Position numbers and translations under genes: made by a program. DNA of 64,000 nucleotides from JAHEEL01 sp942491345 (GTDB lineage Bacteria; Actinomycetota; Acidimicrobiia; Spongiisociales; UBA5794), in contig CALOAN010000020.1 of the NCBI GenBank assembly GCA_942491345.1, positions 434,001-498,000 on the forward strand, in the 5' to 3' direction. Positions 17,939 through 26,750 of this stretch are shown here, piece after piece (within the stretch, counting starts at the first letter, position 1; each line of letters opens with the position of its first letter). The notes beneath the pieces are model-generated. The model made no database searches. It saw only the letters and a program-made list of their open reading frames with translations, and had not been told where the DNA came from.

Positions 17939-18653
17939 GGTCGAGGGCTTCCATGCCGTCGCCGCAGTCGTCAAGGCCGGCCGCGCGATAACGGTACGAA
18001 TCGAGCAGCGGCGTCTCAAAGGCGGCGCCTACACGGGCCTTGCCGATGCGGCCCGCTCTTCCGGCGCCGAAGTCGAGTATGTGAGCGACGTTCGTGACGA
18101 CGCGTTGACGTCCGCGCCGCAAGGTGTCGTCGCAGTGTGCCGACCGAAGCAGACTGTCTCGATCGAGGATGCAGTCGCAACCACCGACCCGGCCGCGTTG
18201 CTTGTGTTCGATCACCTCGACGATCAGCGCAACCTCGGCGCGGCAATTCGCTCGGCCGTTGCCGCAGGGCTGCGATCGGTCGTTGTGCCGAAACGGCGGG
18301 CGGCCCCGATCGGTGCGGCCGCGTTCAAGGCAGCGGCCGGAACACTCGAGGAGGTCTCGCTGGTTGAGGTGTCCTCGATTCCCGAGGCGCTCCGGCGACT
18401 CGAGCAGCTTGGGGTGTGGTGCGTTGGCCTGGATGGAAGGGGAGAGCGTTCGCTGTTCGGCTTTGATCTGCTCGCGGAACCGGTGGCCGTCGTTGTTGGC
18501 GCCGAGGGGTCGGGCCTGCACCGTCTCACGGCCGAGCGCTGTGACGCCATCGTTCGGATTCCCCACGCGGGACCGGCTGAGAGCCTGAATGCCTCCGTGG
18601 CGACGGCGCTCGCCGTATTCGAGGTCTCCAGAGCGCGCGGTTGGGTATCCTGA
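17913..18653 (+). CDS. rlmB: 23S rRNA 2'-O-methyltransferase, TrmH/RlmB family
   Basis: A SPOUT methyltransferase; RlmB methylates G2251 of 23S rRNA. The chosen ATG at 17913 has GGAGG about 9 nt upstream, inside cysS. An N-terminal substrate-binding domain (residues 1-80) begins VEGFHAV. The three knot motifs are DHLDDQRNLGAAIRSA, VVGAEGSGL and ESLNASVATA. At 246 aa it is normal. Pairing directly after cysS is common in Gram-positives. The precise target nucleotide is inferred. Confidence 0.92.
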   Translation: MARAGIGDRVEGFHAVAAVVKAGRAITVRIEQRRLKGGAYTGLADAARSSGAEVEYVSDVRDDALTSAPQGVVAVCRPKQTVSIEDAVATTDPAALLVFDHLDDQRNLGAAIRSAVAAGLRSVVVPKRRAAPIGAAAFKAAAGTLEEVSLVEVSSIPEALRRLEQLGVWCVGLDGRGERSLFGFDLLAEPVAVVVGAEGSGLHRLTAERCDAIVRIPHAGPAESLNASVATALAVFEVSRARGWVS

Positions 18654-18660
18654 GACCCAC

Positions 18661-18736
18661 GCCGGGTTAGCTCAGTTGGAAGAGCATCTCTCTTGTAAAG
18701 AGAAGGCCATCGGTTCGAGTCCGATACCCGGCTCCA
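18661..18736 (+). tRNA. tRNA-Thr (anticodon TGT)
   Basis: A clear cloverleaf: acceptor GCCGGGT/ACCCGGC, D-arm GCTC/GAGC, anticodon stem TCTCT/AGAGA with loop CTTGTAA (anticodon TGT), T-arm ATCGG-TTCGAGT-CCGAT, discriminator T, and CCA encoded (18734-18736). It starts 7 nt after the rlmB stop, so it is probably on the same transcript. Confidence 0.97.
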
Positions 18737-18804
18737 CCACCTCCATCGATCTGTTCTTGGCATGTCCCGCACACCGTCGTGCGACCGGCGCGTTCGACCG
18801 GGAT

Positions 18805-19359
18805 TCAGCTCTTGATCTCGACGACGATGAGGTTGGCCCAGCGTTCGGACCCTGTCTCGTTCGGGTGGTACCCGTCGGCGCGAAAGAGGTGGTCACCGTC
18901 CGCGCTCTCGCCGTACCAGTCGACGATGCGCACGTGGTCGTGGCGAGCGGCTGCGTCGGCCAGTGCCGCATTCGTGGCGCTCTCCCAACCCCGAGGCACG
19001 CGTACGTTGACGAGAATGATCTCGTTGACATCGCCCGCGGCGCTGATGAGTTGATCGACGTGGGCGGCGTTCGTACCGGCGTTCGTGCCGAGCGCAACCA
19101 CGAGGATGTCGGGCGGGTCGGTTCCCACGTTCTGGCGTTCAAGGGCCGCTATCCCATCGGCGAACGGGCGGCCAACCTCGGCGTCGATCACGATTCCATT
19201 GACAAGATCGGTGAGGTGCTCCGACGCGCCCACCATGATGGAGTCGCCAATTGCGACGACAGTCGTGGCATCGTTGAAGGGCGCCGCCGGCTCCTGCTGG
19301 GTACACCCGGCGATCACAATCGCGACCAACGCGATGGTGGGGGAGAGCCTCCGGATCAT
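18805..19359 (-). CDS. SGNH/GDSL-hydrolase-fold lipoprotein
   Basis: 184 aa with a lipoprotein signal (MIRRLSPTIALVAIVIAGC, lipobox VIAGC). The SGNH blocks are seen: catalytic Ser in AIGDSIMVGA, the Gly/Asn block as VVALGTNAGTN, and the C-terminal Asp/His pair in RADGYHPNE. It resembles the extracytoplasmic SGNH domains found with acyltransferases. An esterase or acetyl-group role outside the membrane is likely; the substrate is unknown. A longer paralogue lies at 27258-28193. It is convergent with the tRNA-Thr gene. Confidence 0.82.
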   Translation of the reverse strand: MIRRLSPTIALVAIVIAGCTQQEPAAPFNDATTVVAIGDSIMVGASEHLTDLVNGIVIDAEVGRPFADGIAALERQNVGTDPPDILVVALGTNAGTNAAHVDQLISAAGDVNEIILVNVRVPRGWESATNAALADAAARHDHVRIVDWYGESADGDHLFRADGYHPNETGSERWANLIVVEIKS

Positions 19360-19463
19360 ATGGAGTATTGAACCATTGCCAAATATCTACCGCCGATGGG
19401 CCCTAGCGAGAGGTTCCAAATCGGCGGACGATGCAAGATGAATCGGAGACCCGAGGAGGGTTT

Positions 19464-19700
19464 GTGGACTACGTCGTGAACATGCATGTTGAAGTCGGTG
19501 ATGAAGGTGCCTACGCCGTTGCGACGATGGAGTGCCCGTCGGGAGCGTTCAAGGGCGAAGGACGCGCGAAGATCGGGCGGTCGGAAGGCAGGCAGCACAT
19601 TGCCGGGGACTTGGCGACGGCGCGGGCCCTTCGAGCCATCGAAGCGGACCTGATGGAGCACGTTCACGAGGGTATCGATCGCTGCACCGACACCCCCTAG
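19464..19700 (+). CDS. DUF1876-like small protein (dsRBD-fold)
   Basis: 78 aa from GTG 19464 with GAGGAGGG immediately upstream; in-frame codons reach back to 19431. The core (VVNMHVEVGDEGAYAVATME, then GEGRAKIGRSEGR, then DLATARALRAIEADLMEHVHEGI) matches the pattern of the actinobacterial DUF1876 family. Function is unknown in that family. Confidence 0.6.
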   Translation: MDYVVNMHVEVGDEGAYAVATMECPSGAFKGEGRAKIGRSEGRQHIAGDLATARALRAIEADLMEHVHEGIDRCTDTP

Positions 19701-19804
19701 CGGTTGATCGCCTCGCCGGACTCTGGGAGCGACCGTCGCGGCGTCTGAGGCGGTTCCCGCGCGAAATCCACGGTTCTGTCACACCCCGTGAATACGCTCC
19801 TCCC

Positions 19805-20050
19805 ATGGTGTCCGAGCGGGACCGAAAGGTCCTCGACTTTGAGGGCTCGTGGTGGCTGTTCCCAGGACCGAAGGATCGGGCCATCCGCGAGTACCTAGAA
19901 ATGAGCGCGACCCGCTACTACCAAGCGGTTCGCCGGCTCATCGATGACGATGAGGCAATTGCGTATGCGCCGATGACGGTGCTCCGGCTGCGGCGTATGC
20001 GTGACCAGCGCCTCGAGCAGATCGCCCGCCGGACCGGGACCACACCGTGA
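19805..20050 (+). CDS. DUF3263 family protein
   Basis: 81 aa. SERDRKVLDFEGSWW near the start and MSATRYYQAVRRLIDD in the middle are diagnostic of this small, all-helical actinobacterial family, which looks like a helix-turn-helix DNA-binder. The role is not established. Its TGA overlaps the GTG of the next gene (GTGA), so the permease is probably translationally coupled. Confidence 0.85.
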   Translation: MVSERDRKVLDFEGSWWLFPGPKDRAIREYLEMSATRYYQAVRRLIDDDEAIAYAPMTVLRLRRMRDQRLEQIARRTGTTP

Positions 20051-21420
20051 GCAAGTCCGGAGACAAGCAGCGGGTCCGCAATGAATTCGAAGGGCTCGTA
20101 CGCAGCGTCGGGGTGTTCTCCTGGGCCACGATCGGCGCACTGATCCTGATCTTCGTCGGTGCCTACGTTCTGATCGAGGGACGCGTGATCTTCGCTCCGC
20201 TGTTCCTTTCACTCATCGTCGTCTTTGTCCTCAACCCCTTCGTCACTGCCTTACAGCGCCGCGGCATTCATCGGCTCATTGGCGCCGCTATCGGCTTTCT
20301 CGCCTTCCTCGCGTTGATCGTGGCGCTCGGTCTGATCGTCATTCCGAGCATCGCCGACCAGGCGAGCGACTTCGCGAGCGAGTTCCCCAACCTCTATGAC
20401 GATCTTGCCGAGCAGGTTGTGAGCACCGGAGAGCGATTTGGCCTCGATGCCTCGATCTGGTCCTATGACGAGATTCTGGACTATCTGAACGATCCGGACA
20501 ACCAGGACACGATCCTGTCGATCATCTTCGGCCGTATTGGCTCATTGACGAGCGGGGTCTTCGAGTTCATTCTCGTGTTCCTGTTGGGACCCGTGATCGC
20601 CTTCTACCTCTTGATCGACCTTCCGAATGTGCAGCAACGGATGCTTGACCTCGTCCCGCAGAAGAGCCGAGCCGAGTTCGCGTATGTTGGCCGGCGCCTC
20701 AACACTGCAGTTGGCGGATTCCTCAGGGGCCAGCTCCTCGTCGCGGTCATCGTCGGCGTGATGCTGAGCCTCGGGTACTGGATCATCGACCTGCCGTTCT
20801 GGTTGTTGATCGGCCTCATCGGGGGTGTCCTCAACATCGTGCCGTTCCTCGGACCGTGGGTGGGCGGAATCCTCGGCGTCTTCGTTGCAATGGCGACGAC
20901 CGACTTGACCACTGCTCTCTGGGCCGCCGTGGTCGCCATCATCGTCCAGCAGATCGACAACAACTTCGTGAGCCCGAGTGTTCTGCGGGCCACGGTCCGG
21001 CTCCACCCGGCAGTCACGTTGCTCGTGCTCGTGCTGGCCGGCGCGGTTGCCGGATTCTGGGGCATCGTCATTGCTGTTCCGCTCACGGCCGCACTCAAGA
21101 TCATTGTCGGGTACTGGTGGAGAACGCGCATCCTCGAGCAGAGTCCCCATGAGGCCGCTGCGTCCATGTTCATTGAGCCGCCGAAACGCAAGTCATGGAC
21201 CCGTGAGATGGATGTCATCACCGTACCGTCCGCTCCGGCACCTGGCGGCGCTCCGGCACCTGGCGGCGCTCCGGCACCTGGCGGCGCTCCGGCACCTGGC
21301 GGCGCTCCGGCACCTGGCGGCGCTCCGGCACCTGGCGGCGCTCCAGCACCCCCCGCAGCTCCGGTGGAGGATCCTGCAGACGAAACAGCCCAATCGGAAC
21401 CGCCCCCGGACGGTGAGTAG
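20047..21420 (+). CDS. AI-2E family transporter (PerM/UPF0118)
   Basis: 457 aa, polytopic. Hydrophobic segments lie at about 22-75 (two or three helices), 80-105, 160-185, then a cluster from 220 to 350. The C-terminal family motif region LIGGVLNIVPFLGPWVGGIL and QQIDNNFVSPSVLRATVRLH is clear. The last 60 residues are a Pro/Gly/Ala repeat (APGGAP units) and an acidic end, which are not part of the family. The substrate is unknown; few members transport autoinducer-2. Confidence 0.88.
   Translation: MSKSGDKQRVRNEFEGLVRSVGVFSWATIGALILIFVGAYVLIEGRVIFAPLFLSLIVVFVLNPFVTALQRRGIHRLIGAAIGFLAFLALIVALGLIVIPSIADQASDFASEFPNLYDDLAEQVVSTGERFGLDASIWSYDEILDYLNDPDNQDTILSIIFGRIGSLTSGVFEFILVFLLGPVIAFYLLIDLPNVQQRMLDLVPQKSRAEFAYVGRRLNTAVGGFLRGQLLVAVIVGVMLSLGYWIIDLPFWLLIGLIGGVLNIVPFLGPWVGGILGVFVAMATTDLTTALWAAVVAIIVQQIDNNFVSPSVLRATVRLHPAVTLLVLVLAGAVAGFWGIVIAVPLTAALKIIVGYWWRTRILEQSPHEAAASMFIEPPKRKSWTREMDVITVPSAPAPGGAPAPGGAPAPGGAPAPGGAPAPGGAPAPGGAPAPPAAPVEDPADETAQSEPPPDGE
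21232..21339 (+). repeat. Six perfect 18-bp tandem repeats in the permease gene
   Basis: The unit is GCTCCGGCACCTGGCGGC, in frame, encoding APAPGG. A seventh degenerate copy begins at 21340. Copy number is likely to vary. Confidence 0.95.
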
Positions 21421-21458
21421 GGAATGTCGGGCCGTCGCGGCGTAGGAACACCACAACC

Positions 21459-22391
21459 ATGATTGATGTGTTGGTTGGAACGCTTGTTGTTGTCCTGATC
21501 GTCCGGGGTTGGATGAAGGGGCTACTTCGCGAGGCAATCGAAGTCGGGACACTCGTGGTTGGAGCGGTCGTGGCGTTTCGACTCGCACCATTTGCCGGGC
21601 GTATGTTTGCCAGCCTCTTCGGAATGTCGCCAGACTTCGCCCGTGTGCTGGGTGGCGTTTTGCTGTTCGTCGCCATTTGGGTCGCAGCATCGATAGCGGC
21701 AGTCGTCATTACCCGGTCTCTCAAGGTCCTGCCTGGGCTCACAACACTGAACCGGATTGGCGGCGCGGCACTTGGGATCGTGTACACCGCAGTCCTGGCG
21801 GTCATCGCTCTCACGCTGTTGTCAGCGGCACCACTCCCGGCAGCGGTGGCAGACGAGATTGACCGTTCCGCCCTCGCGACATATGTTGCTGAGCCGGTCG
21901 GGCCTGCGCAGCAGGTGGTTGGTGCCGTGTCGGGTGATCGAGCACTTCAATCAATGGCTTGGATCAGGAGGGCGGTCGACGGCTGGGTGGTCGATCCCGC
22001 CGTCACGCGTATCACGTTGCCGGCGCTCGCGGACAACGCGGGCATCCATGCCTCGGCTTCCGCAGCCGAGGATCTGCTGAACACGATCAACAAGAAGCGA
22101 ATCGACGACGGCCTCGGGCCGCTCGCGTGGTCAGAGCCGATGAGTCTGGTCGCCGCGACACGAGCCCTGTCGGCCTACCAGACCGGAAACCTCGTCTCGT
22201 CCTCATCGATCGAGGAACGTCTCGGTTCAGCAGGAGTCCACGTCGAAAACGCCGAAGAGCGGCTCGTTCTCGCTGCTACCGGTGAGAGCGTTGCTGATGT
22301 GACCCACATATCGGATACGCCGTCCGCCATCGGTGTGGGCGTGGTCGAAGGGCCCTACGGACTCATCGCCGTTCTTGTGACGGCCGGCTGA
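21459..22391 (+). CDS. CvpA family membrane protein with C-terminal CAP-like domain
   Basis: 310 aa. Residues 1-130 contain four hydrophobic helices with the CvpA pattern (LVVVLIVRGWMKGLLREAIE, then LGGVLLFVAIWVAAS, then LNRIGGAALGIVYTAVLAVI). After a linker, residues about 195-310 look like a shortened SCP/CAP domain: LLNTINKKRIDDGLGPLAWS at its start and IGVGVVEGPYGLIAVLV at its end. The layout parallels MarP, a CvpA-protease fusion of mycobacteria, but with a different external domain. The protein begins 39 nt after the permease gene. Confidence 0.75.
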   Translation: MIDVLVGTLVVVLIVRGWMKGLLREAIEVGTLVVGAVVAFRLAPFAGRMFASLFGMSPDFARVLGGVLLFVAIWVAASIAAVVITRSLKVLPGLTTLNRIGGAALGIVYTAVLAVIALTLLSAAPLPAAVADEIDRSALATYVAEPVGPAQQVVGAVSGDRALQSMAWIRRAVDGWVVDPAVTRITLPALADNAGIHASASAAEDLLNTINKKRIDDGLGPLAWSEPMSLVAATRALSAYQTGNLVSSSSIEERLGSAGVHVENAEERLVLAATGESVADVTHISDTPSAIGVGVVEGPYGLIAVLVTAG

Positions 22392-22394
22392 CTC

Positions 22395-23411
22395 CTAGGT
22401 GCCGCTGTCTTCGTCGTCTGGATCATCGGCTCCAGGCGTGTCGGTTGCTTCAGTGGCTGTTGTTTCAGTCGCTGCTGCGGCATCGACGGCGACTTCGTCG
22501 GTTGCTTCGATGGCTGTTGCTTCGGCGTCTGCCGCGGCATCGACGGCGGGTGTCGCTGACTCGGCCGCCGCATCGGCTGGCCCCGCCGTATCGGCGGCAC
22601 CGGTCGCAGCTGCCCCCGCCGCAACCACACTCGCATCGGTTGCGCCGGCGTCGGGTATTTCGAGCGCATCTGCAGCCGACTGCGGGTACTGAGCGGCGGC
22701 GTCTGCGACCGCCTGCTTCTCCTGTCGCCTGCCGAGGGTCACGGCGGCGACAATCGCAATCACACCGACCACCAGAACAACGCCCAGGACGATCCAGAGC
22801 CACCACAGGCTGCTGCCACCAAAGTCGGACTTTGCCTCGAGTGTCTTCGTCCCGCCGAGGATTGGGAGTGCCCACTTCAGGCGGCCATCTGAAAGGACTT
22901 CGTCGGCGTTGTGCTCAACGACATTCCCCGGCATCCCCAGAATGAAGTTCGCCGAGAAGACGTCTCCGGTGAGAGCAGCTGGATCGAGGCCGAGGTCGCC
23001 CAAGTCCTGCTCTTCGCCTGTAGCAGTTGCCGCAAACGCGGCGCTCTCATCATCCATGACGAACGAGAAGTCGGAGAACATGGCATCACCGGCCGTTTCT
23101 CCCACGAGGTCTTGGATCACGTCCGAGATGTCGTCGAAGTCCTGTGTCGCACCCGTGAACGTCATGTCGCCGTCTGTCCGCTCGGTGACGGTACCTCCTT
23201 CAGCGGCGACACCGAGGTCCAGCTCGCCGAAGAGGTCGTCGGCACTTCCTCCGGACGATTCGAGGAGGCCGCGAAGCTCATCGTCAAGGCCGAATTCGAA
23301 GGCAAGGGTCCCTGAGCGGTCGTCGTTGATGTCGACGAGTACGTTCACCTCGGCTTTGCATGCCACGGTGAGCAATGCGATGCCGGCGAACAGCAGGACG
23401 AGTTTCTTCAT
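22395..23411 (-). CDS. LppM-type lipoprotein with C-terminal membrane helix and Ala/Thr-rich tail
   Basis: 338 aa from the ATG at 23411, preceded by GGGGGCTTCAC. The lipoprotein signal is MKKLVLLFAGIALLTVAC. The N-terminal 200 residues resemble the LppM/DUF3153 domain: VNVLVDINDDRSGTLAFEFG followed by repeated Asp-rich segments. A transmembrane helix (WWLWIVLGVVLVVGVIAIV) and a long low-complexity Ala/Thr/Asp tail follow. So there are two membrane attachments, lipid and helix, with the tail presumably cytoplasmic. Function unknown. Confidence 0.7.
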   Translation of the reverse strand: MKKLVLLFAGIALLTVACKAEVNVLVDINDDRSGTLAFEFGLDDELRGLLESSGGSADDLFGELDLGVAAEGGTVTERTDGDMTFTGATQDFDDISDVIQDLVGETAGDAMFSDFSFVMDDESAAFAATATGEEQDLGDLGLDPAALTGDVFSANFILGMPGNVVEHNADEVLSDGRLKWALPILGGTKTLEAKSDFGGSSLWWLWIVLGVVLVVGVIAIVAAVTLGRRQEKQAVADAAAQYPQSAADALEIPDAGATDASVVAAGAAATGAADTAGPADAAAESATPAVDAAADAEATAIEATDEVAVDAAAATETTATEATDTPGADDPDDEDSGT

Positions 23412-23490
23412 GTGAAGCCCCCGGGGGAGTGTAATTGACGAGACCGATGCTAAACGACCATCGTCCTCGGGGGCGCATATCCTGAGCGGT

Positions 23491-24246
23491 ATGGTTCCTG
23501 AGGCCAATCGACTTCATGCAGCTTTTGTCGCAGCGCTGCCGGGCTACGCGACGGCGGTTTTCGCCGAACGAGGTTATCCGCTCGATCGGTCGGCGGTCGA
23601 GTCGATCGATCGAGCTACTGCGCTGCTCGACGTGGAACTCGGTTCCGAGCTGGAACTGCCCTTTCGTGAGCAGCGGAGGAGTCCCCTGGAGATTGTGCGG
23701 TGGGTCCTCGAAATCCCGAGCAGCGCCCTTGCCGACGCGGGGGTGGTGCCCGCCGCCACCAGCGGGCTGATGTCAGGCGTCGACCCCTATGACCTCGCGC
23801 CGGGGTCTTCGAGTGCACTCGGACCCGACGCACACGAAGCCCATCTTCGATGGGGGGTCGCGAAGGCCGCAGCGTTCATACGCAAAAGGGAAGCGGCGCC
23901 TGGGGAGCCGATGGTGCTGGTTATGGCCGATGGCCGGGCCGACCGAGAGGAGCTGACGCGGGCGGTCGAGGAGCGCGGCATGCGCCCCCTCGTGGCGCGG
24001 AATCCAGGTGGCGTTGCTTCGGCGATCGATGGCGGACTCGTTGTGTTCGCGCTGGTCGATCTCGCTCATCGATCAGCCCGTGACGCGATCGCTCAACTCG
24101 TTGAGGCTTCGACTCCAACCATCGTGTACGGCGATGCGATCGACGACCTGATCGAGACCGGACTTCGCGCCCAGGGTGTTCGAGGGGTTGTGAACCGGCG
24201 ACGCCTGCTCGAGGATCCGACTGCGTTCCTACCGCTGATCGCCTAG
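23491..24246 (+). CDS. Hypothetical protein, 251 aa
   Basis: No family recognised. The sequence is Ala/Asp/Arg-rich, soluble, and without Cys clusters or signal peptide. A central segment (GEPMVLVMADGRADREELTR) followed by RPLVARNPGGVASAIDGGLV, FALVDLAH and TPTIVYGDAIDDLI has the alternating hydrophobic-strand/helix pattern of a Rossmann-like fold. The gene is convergent with the alpha-glucosidase gene, overlapping by 4 bp. Codon use matches its neighbours, so it is likely real. Confidence 0.6.
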   Translation: MVPEANRLHAAFVAALPGYATAVFAERGYPLDRSAVESIDRATALLDVELGSELELPFREQRRSPLEIVRWVLEIPSSALADAGVVPAATSGLMSGVDPYDLAPGSSSALGPDAHEAHLRWGVAKAAAFIRKREAAPGEPMVLVMADGRADREELTRAVEERGMRPLVARNPGGVASAIDGGLVVFALVDLAHRSARDAIAQLVEASTPTIVYGDAIDDLIETGLRAQGVRGVVNRRRLLEDPTAFLPLIA

Positions 24247-25865
24247 GAGCCCGGTCCCGGATCGATCACCACCGCCGAATATGGCGCGAGGTGCAAGAAG
24301 CCGTCCGCAAGCTGCGAATCGCCGTCGGTTGAGGCCAACATTGTGGCGGTTGCCGAAAACGGGAGAGTCCGGTCCGCGGCTTGGAAGTTGATGAGGACCG
24401 TCGTTTGTTCTCCGTCGACCCGCCGGACATAGGCGAGCACTCCTTCGGGAGCGTCGTCGATGAACACGATCGTGCCCCGTTGCAGGGACGGACGGCGTCT
24501 GCGAAGCGCGAGAAGGCCCCTGACCAGGTTCAGCATCGAACCCGTATCGCCAAGCTGCGTCTCGACATTCCTGGTCCCGGCATCCTCGCCAAAAGGAAGC
24601 CAGGGCTTCACCTCAGGGTCGGTGAAGCCGTGGCCCGGAACAGGTGTCCACGGCATAGGAGTGCGGCTGCCGTCGCGACTCATGCCGGGGACCCGCATTC
24701 CCCATGGATCCTGTTGGTCCTCGGGTGGAACGTCCGTCTCTCGCAGTGCGAGTTCGTCGCCGTAGTAGATCGTCGGCTGACCCCGAAGCGTCAGCAGCAG
24801 CACAGCTGCGGCGCGTGCGTTTTCTGGTCCATACCTCGTGGCGAGACGCTGCTCGTCGTGGTTTCCGAGTACGTAGTTTGGCCAGCCGCGCGACAGCACG
24901 GCGGCCTCGAGAGACTCAATCCTTTCGCGGACGGCTGGGGCGTTCCACCCGCCCCATATGAGCGAGAAGTTGAATGGCATGTGGAGTTCGTCGCCGTCTC
25001 CGTAGTACGCGGCCCACTCGTCCCAGTCGGAGATGTGAATCTCTCCGATCGAGAACCGATCGCCGTCGTAGGAGTCGAGGATGGCTCGCAGGTCGCGATA
25101 TACGCCATGAACGTCCGGGTGGCCCCGGTCGTGGACATGTTGCCAGGCGTTGAACGGGCCCATCGGCTTGAAGTGGGCCATGCCGCCTGGGTCCGTAGCG
25201 GTCGGGTTGTCGGCGAGGGTGGGGTCTTTCATCACGTAGTGGGCGACATCTATGCGGAAACCGTCAACGCCCCGATCGAGCCAGAACCGCACCGTGCTGA
25301 ACATCGCAGCGGCGACCTCGGGGTTGCGCCAGTTGAGATCGGGCTGTTCTGCGAGGAAGGAGTGGAGATACCACTGACCGGTGCCCTCGTCGCGGGTCCA
25401 TGCCGGACCCCCGAATTCCGACTGCCAATTGTTCGGAAGCGATCCGTCCAGCTTCGAATCACGCCACACGTACCAATCGCGCTTCGGATTCGTGAGCGAC
25501 GAGCGCGACTCGATGAACCAGGGATGTTGATCCGATGTGTGATTCGGCACCCAGTCGATGATCACCCTCAGGCAACGGCGGTGGGCCTCGGCGAGGAGGC
25601 GGTCGAAGTCGTCGAGCGTGCCGAACATGGGGTGGACGTCGGTGTAATCCGAGACGTCATATCCGAAGTCAGCCATCGGTGAGGGGTAGAACGGAGAGAT
25701 CCAGATGGCGTCTACGCCGAGCGTATCCGCCAGGTATCCGACTCGCTCGGTGATGCCGTTGAGGTCACCTACGCCGTTCCCTGTCGTGTCCTGAAAGGAC
25801 CGCGGGTAGATCTGATAGACGACGCCGGTCTTCCACCACTCGAGGTCGGAGTTCTGATCTGTCAT
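24243..25865 (-). CDS. Alpha-glucosidase, GH13 family
   Basis: 540 aa from ATG 25865 (MTDQNSDLEWWKTGVVYQIY); longer versions add unrelated residues. GH13 conserved regions: DWVPNHTSD, GFRIDVAHYV (catalytic Asp nucleophile), SIGEIHISD (acid/base Glu) and VLGNHDEQR. Length and sequence resemble oligo-1,6-glucosidase or maltase enzymes that release glucose from alpha-glucosides. A TipA-type regulator lies 31 bp upstream on the same strand. It belongs to the trehalose/alpha-glucan block and could hydrolyse maltose made by TreS. Confidence 0.92.
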   Translation of the reverse strand: MTDQNSDLEWWKTGVVYQIYPRSFQDTTGNGVGDLNGITERVGYLADTLGVDAIWISPFYPSPMADFGYDVSDYTDVHPMFGTLDDFDRLLAEAHRRCLRVIIDWVPNHTSDQHPWFIESRSSLTNPKRDWYVWRDSKLDGSLPNNWQSEFGGPAWTRDEGTGQWYLHSFLAEQPDLNWRNPEVAAAMFSTVRFWLDRGVDGFRIDVAHYVMKDPTLADNPTATDPGGMAHFKPMGPFNAWQHVHDRGHPDVHGVYRDLRAILDSYDGDRFSIGEIHISDWDEWAAYYGDGDELHMPFNFSLIWGGWNAPAVRERIESLEAAVLSRGWPNYVLGNHDEQRLATRYGPENARAAAVLLLTLRGQPTIYYGDELALRETDVPPEDQQDPWGMRVPGMSRDGSRTPMPWTPVPGHGFTDPEVKPWLPFGEDAGTRNVETQLGDTGSMLNLVRGLLALRRRRPSLQRGTIVFIDDAPEGVLAYVRRVDGEQTTVLINFQAADRTLPFSATATMLASTDGDSQLADGFLHLAPYSAVVIDPGPGS

Positions 25866-25896
25866 GGCTTGAACGGTAGCCGCTGGCCACCGAGCG

Positions 25897-26664
25897 TCAG
25901 CCTCCGGTCGACTCTCGTGCGTATCGTGCCGCGATGGCAGCGGACTGATACTCGGCGAGGCCGTCACCAGCCTTGTTGATGTTCGTGCGGAAGCGCTCGT
26001 CGGCGACGTACATGACTCCAAGCCCGGCATGGATCTCCGGTGTGCACTCGTAGAACCACTTCGTGATGTGGCCTCGATGAGCGTCAACGAGCGCGGCGGC
26101 CTCGACGGAATCCGCGGGTGTTTCGCGTTCCATGAGCAGCAGGAACCCCTTGTTCACCTCGTCGGCCTCCACCGACACCTGCTGCCAGTCGTCGGCGGTG
26201 TACGAGCCGGTCCGGCGCGCAGATTCTGCGTAGGCATCGGTGTCTCCCCACCGCGCTCTGGCCTCATCGGCGTGCTCTTCCGGCTCGAAATCGCCGAATG
26301 CCTGGAGTTTCTCTTCGGGGGTCATGTTCGTTCCTCTCGCCTCGGCTTCAATTGCCGCGTCCAGACTCCCTGCAATCCGCTGCAGTCTCCCGACCTGGTC
26401 GGCGACCCGGCGTCGTGCCCGCTCGAGTGCCAGCACGGCGTCGGAGGGTTCGTCGAGCAAGTCCCTGATCTCGTTGAGACTCAGGTCGAGTTCGCGGTAC
26501 GCCAGGATCTGTTGGAGCCGGGTGATGTCACCGTCGGTGTATCCGCGGTAGCGATTCTCTCGTCGCTCAGACGGCGTGAGCAGTCCGATGTTGTCGTAGT
26601 GGTGCAGCGTTCGCACGGTGATCCCGGCGAACCGGGCAACATCACCGATGGTTGTGGTCTCCAT
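25897..26664 (-). CDS. MerR family regulator with TipAS effector domain
   Basis: 255 aa. The N-terminal MerR helix-turn-helix is TIGDVARFAGITVRTLHHYD and on, followed by a coiled-coil dimerisation helix (about 80-115). The C-terminal TipAS-like domain (about 130-255) includes KGFLLLMERETPADS and AGLGVMYVADERFRTNINK. TipAL binds thiopeptides in Streptomyces; family members often sense unrelated small molecules. It could control the alpha-glucosidase gene immediately downstream. Start ATG 26664 gives METTTIGDVARFAG. Confidence 0.88.
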   Translation of the reverse strand: METTTIGDVARFAGITVRTLHHYDNIGLLTPSERRENRYRGYTDGDITRLQQILAYRELDLSLNEIRDLLDEPSDAVLALERARRRVADQVGRLQRIAGSLDAAIEAEARGTNMTPEEKLQAFGDFEPEEHADEARARWGDTDAYAESARRTGSYTADDWQQVSVEADEVNKGFLLLMERETPADSVEAAALVDAHRGHITKWFYECTPEIHAGLGVMYVADERFRTNINKAGDGLAEYQSAAIAARYARESTGG

Positions 26665-26750
26665 GGCGCCACGGTAGACCATGACGTAACGTGAGGGTCA
26701 AGTCCGTTCTGCTCCAGCGGCGATACGAGTGCGGCAGCAGGTGCGAGCCG

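Noticed and set aside
24381..25682. Plus-strand 433-codon frame
   Set aside because: Antisense shadow of the alpha-glucosidase gene, which carries every GH13 motif.
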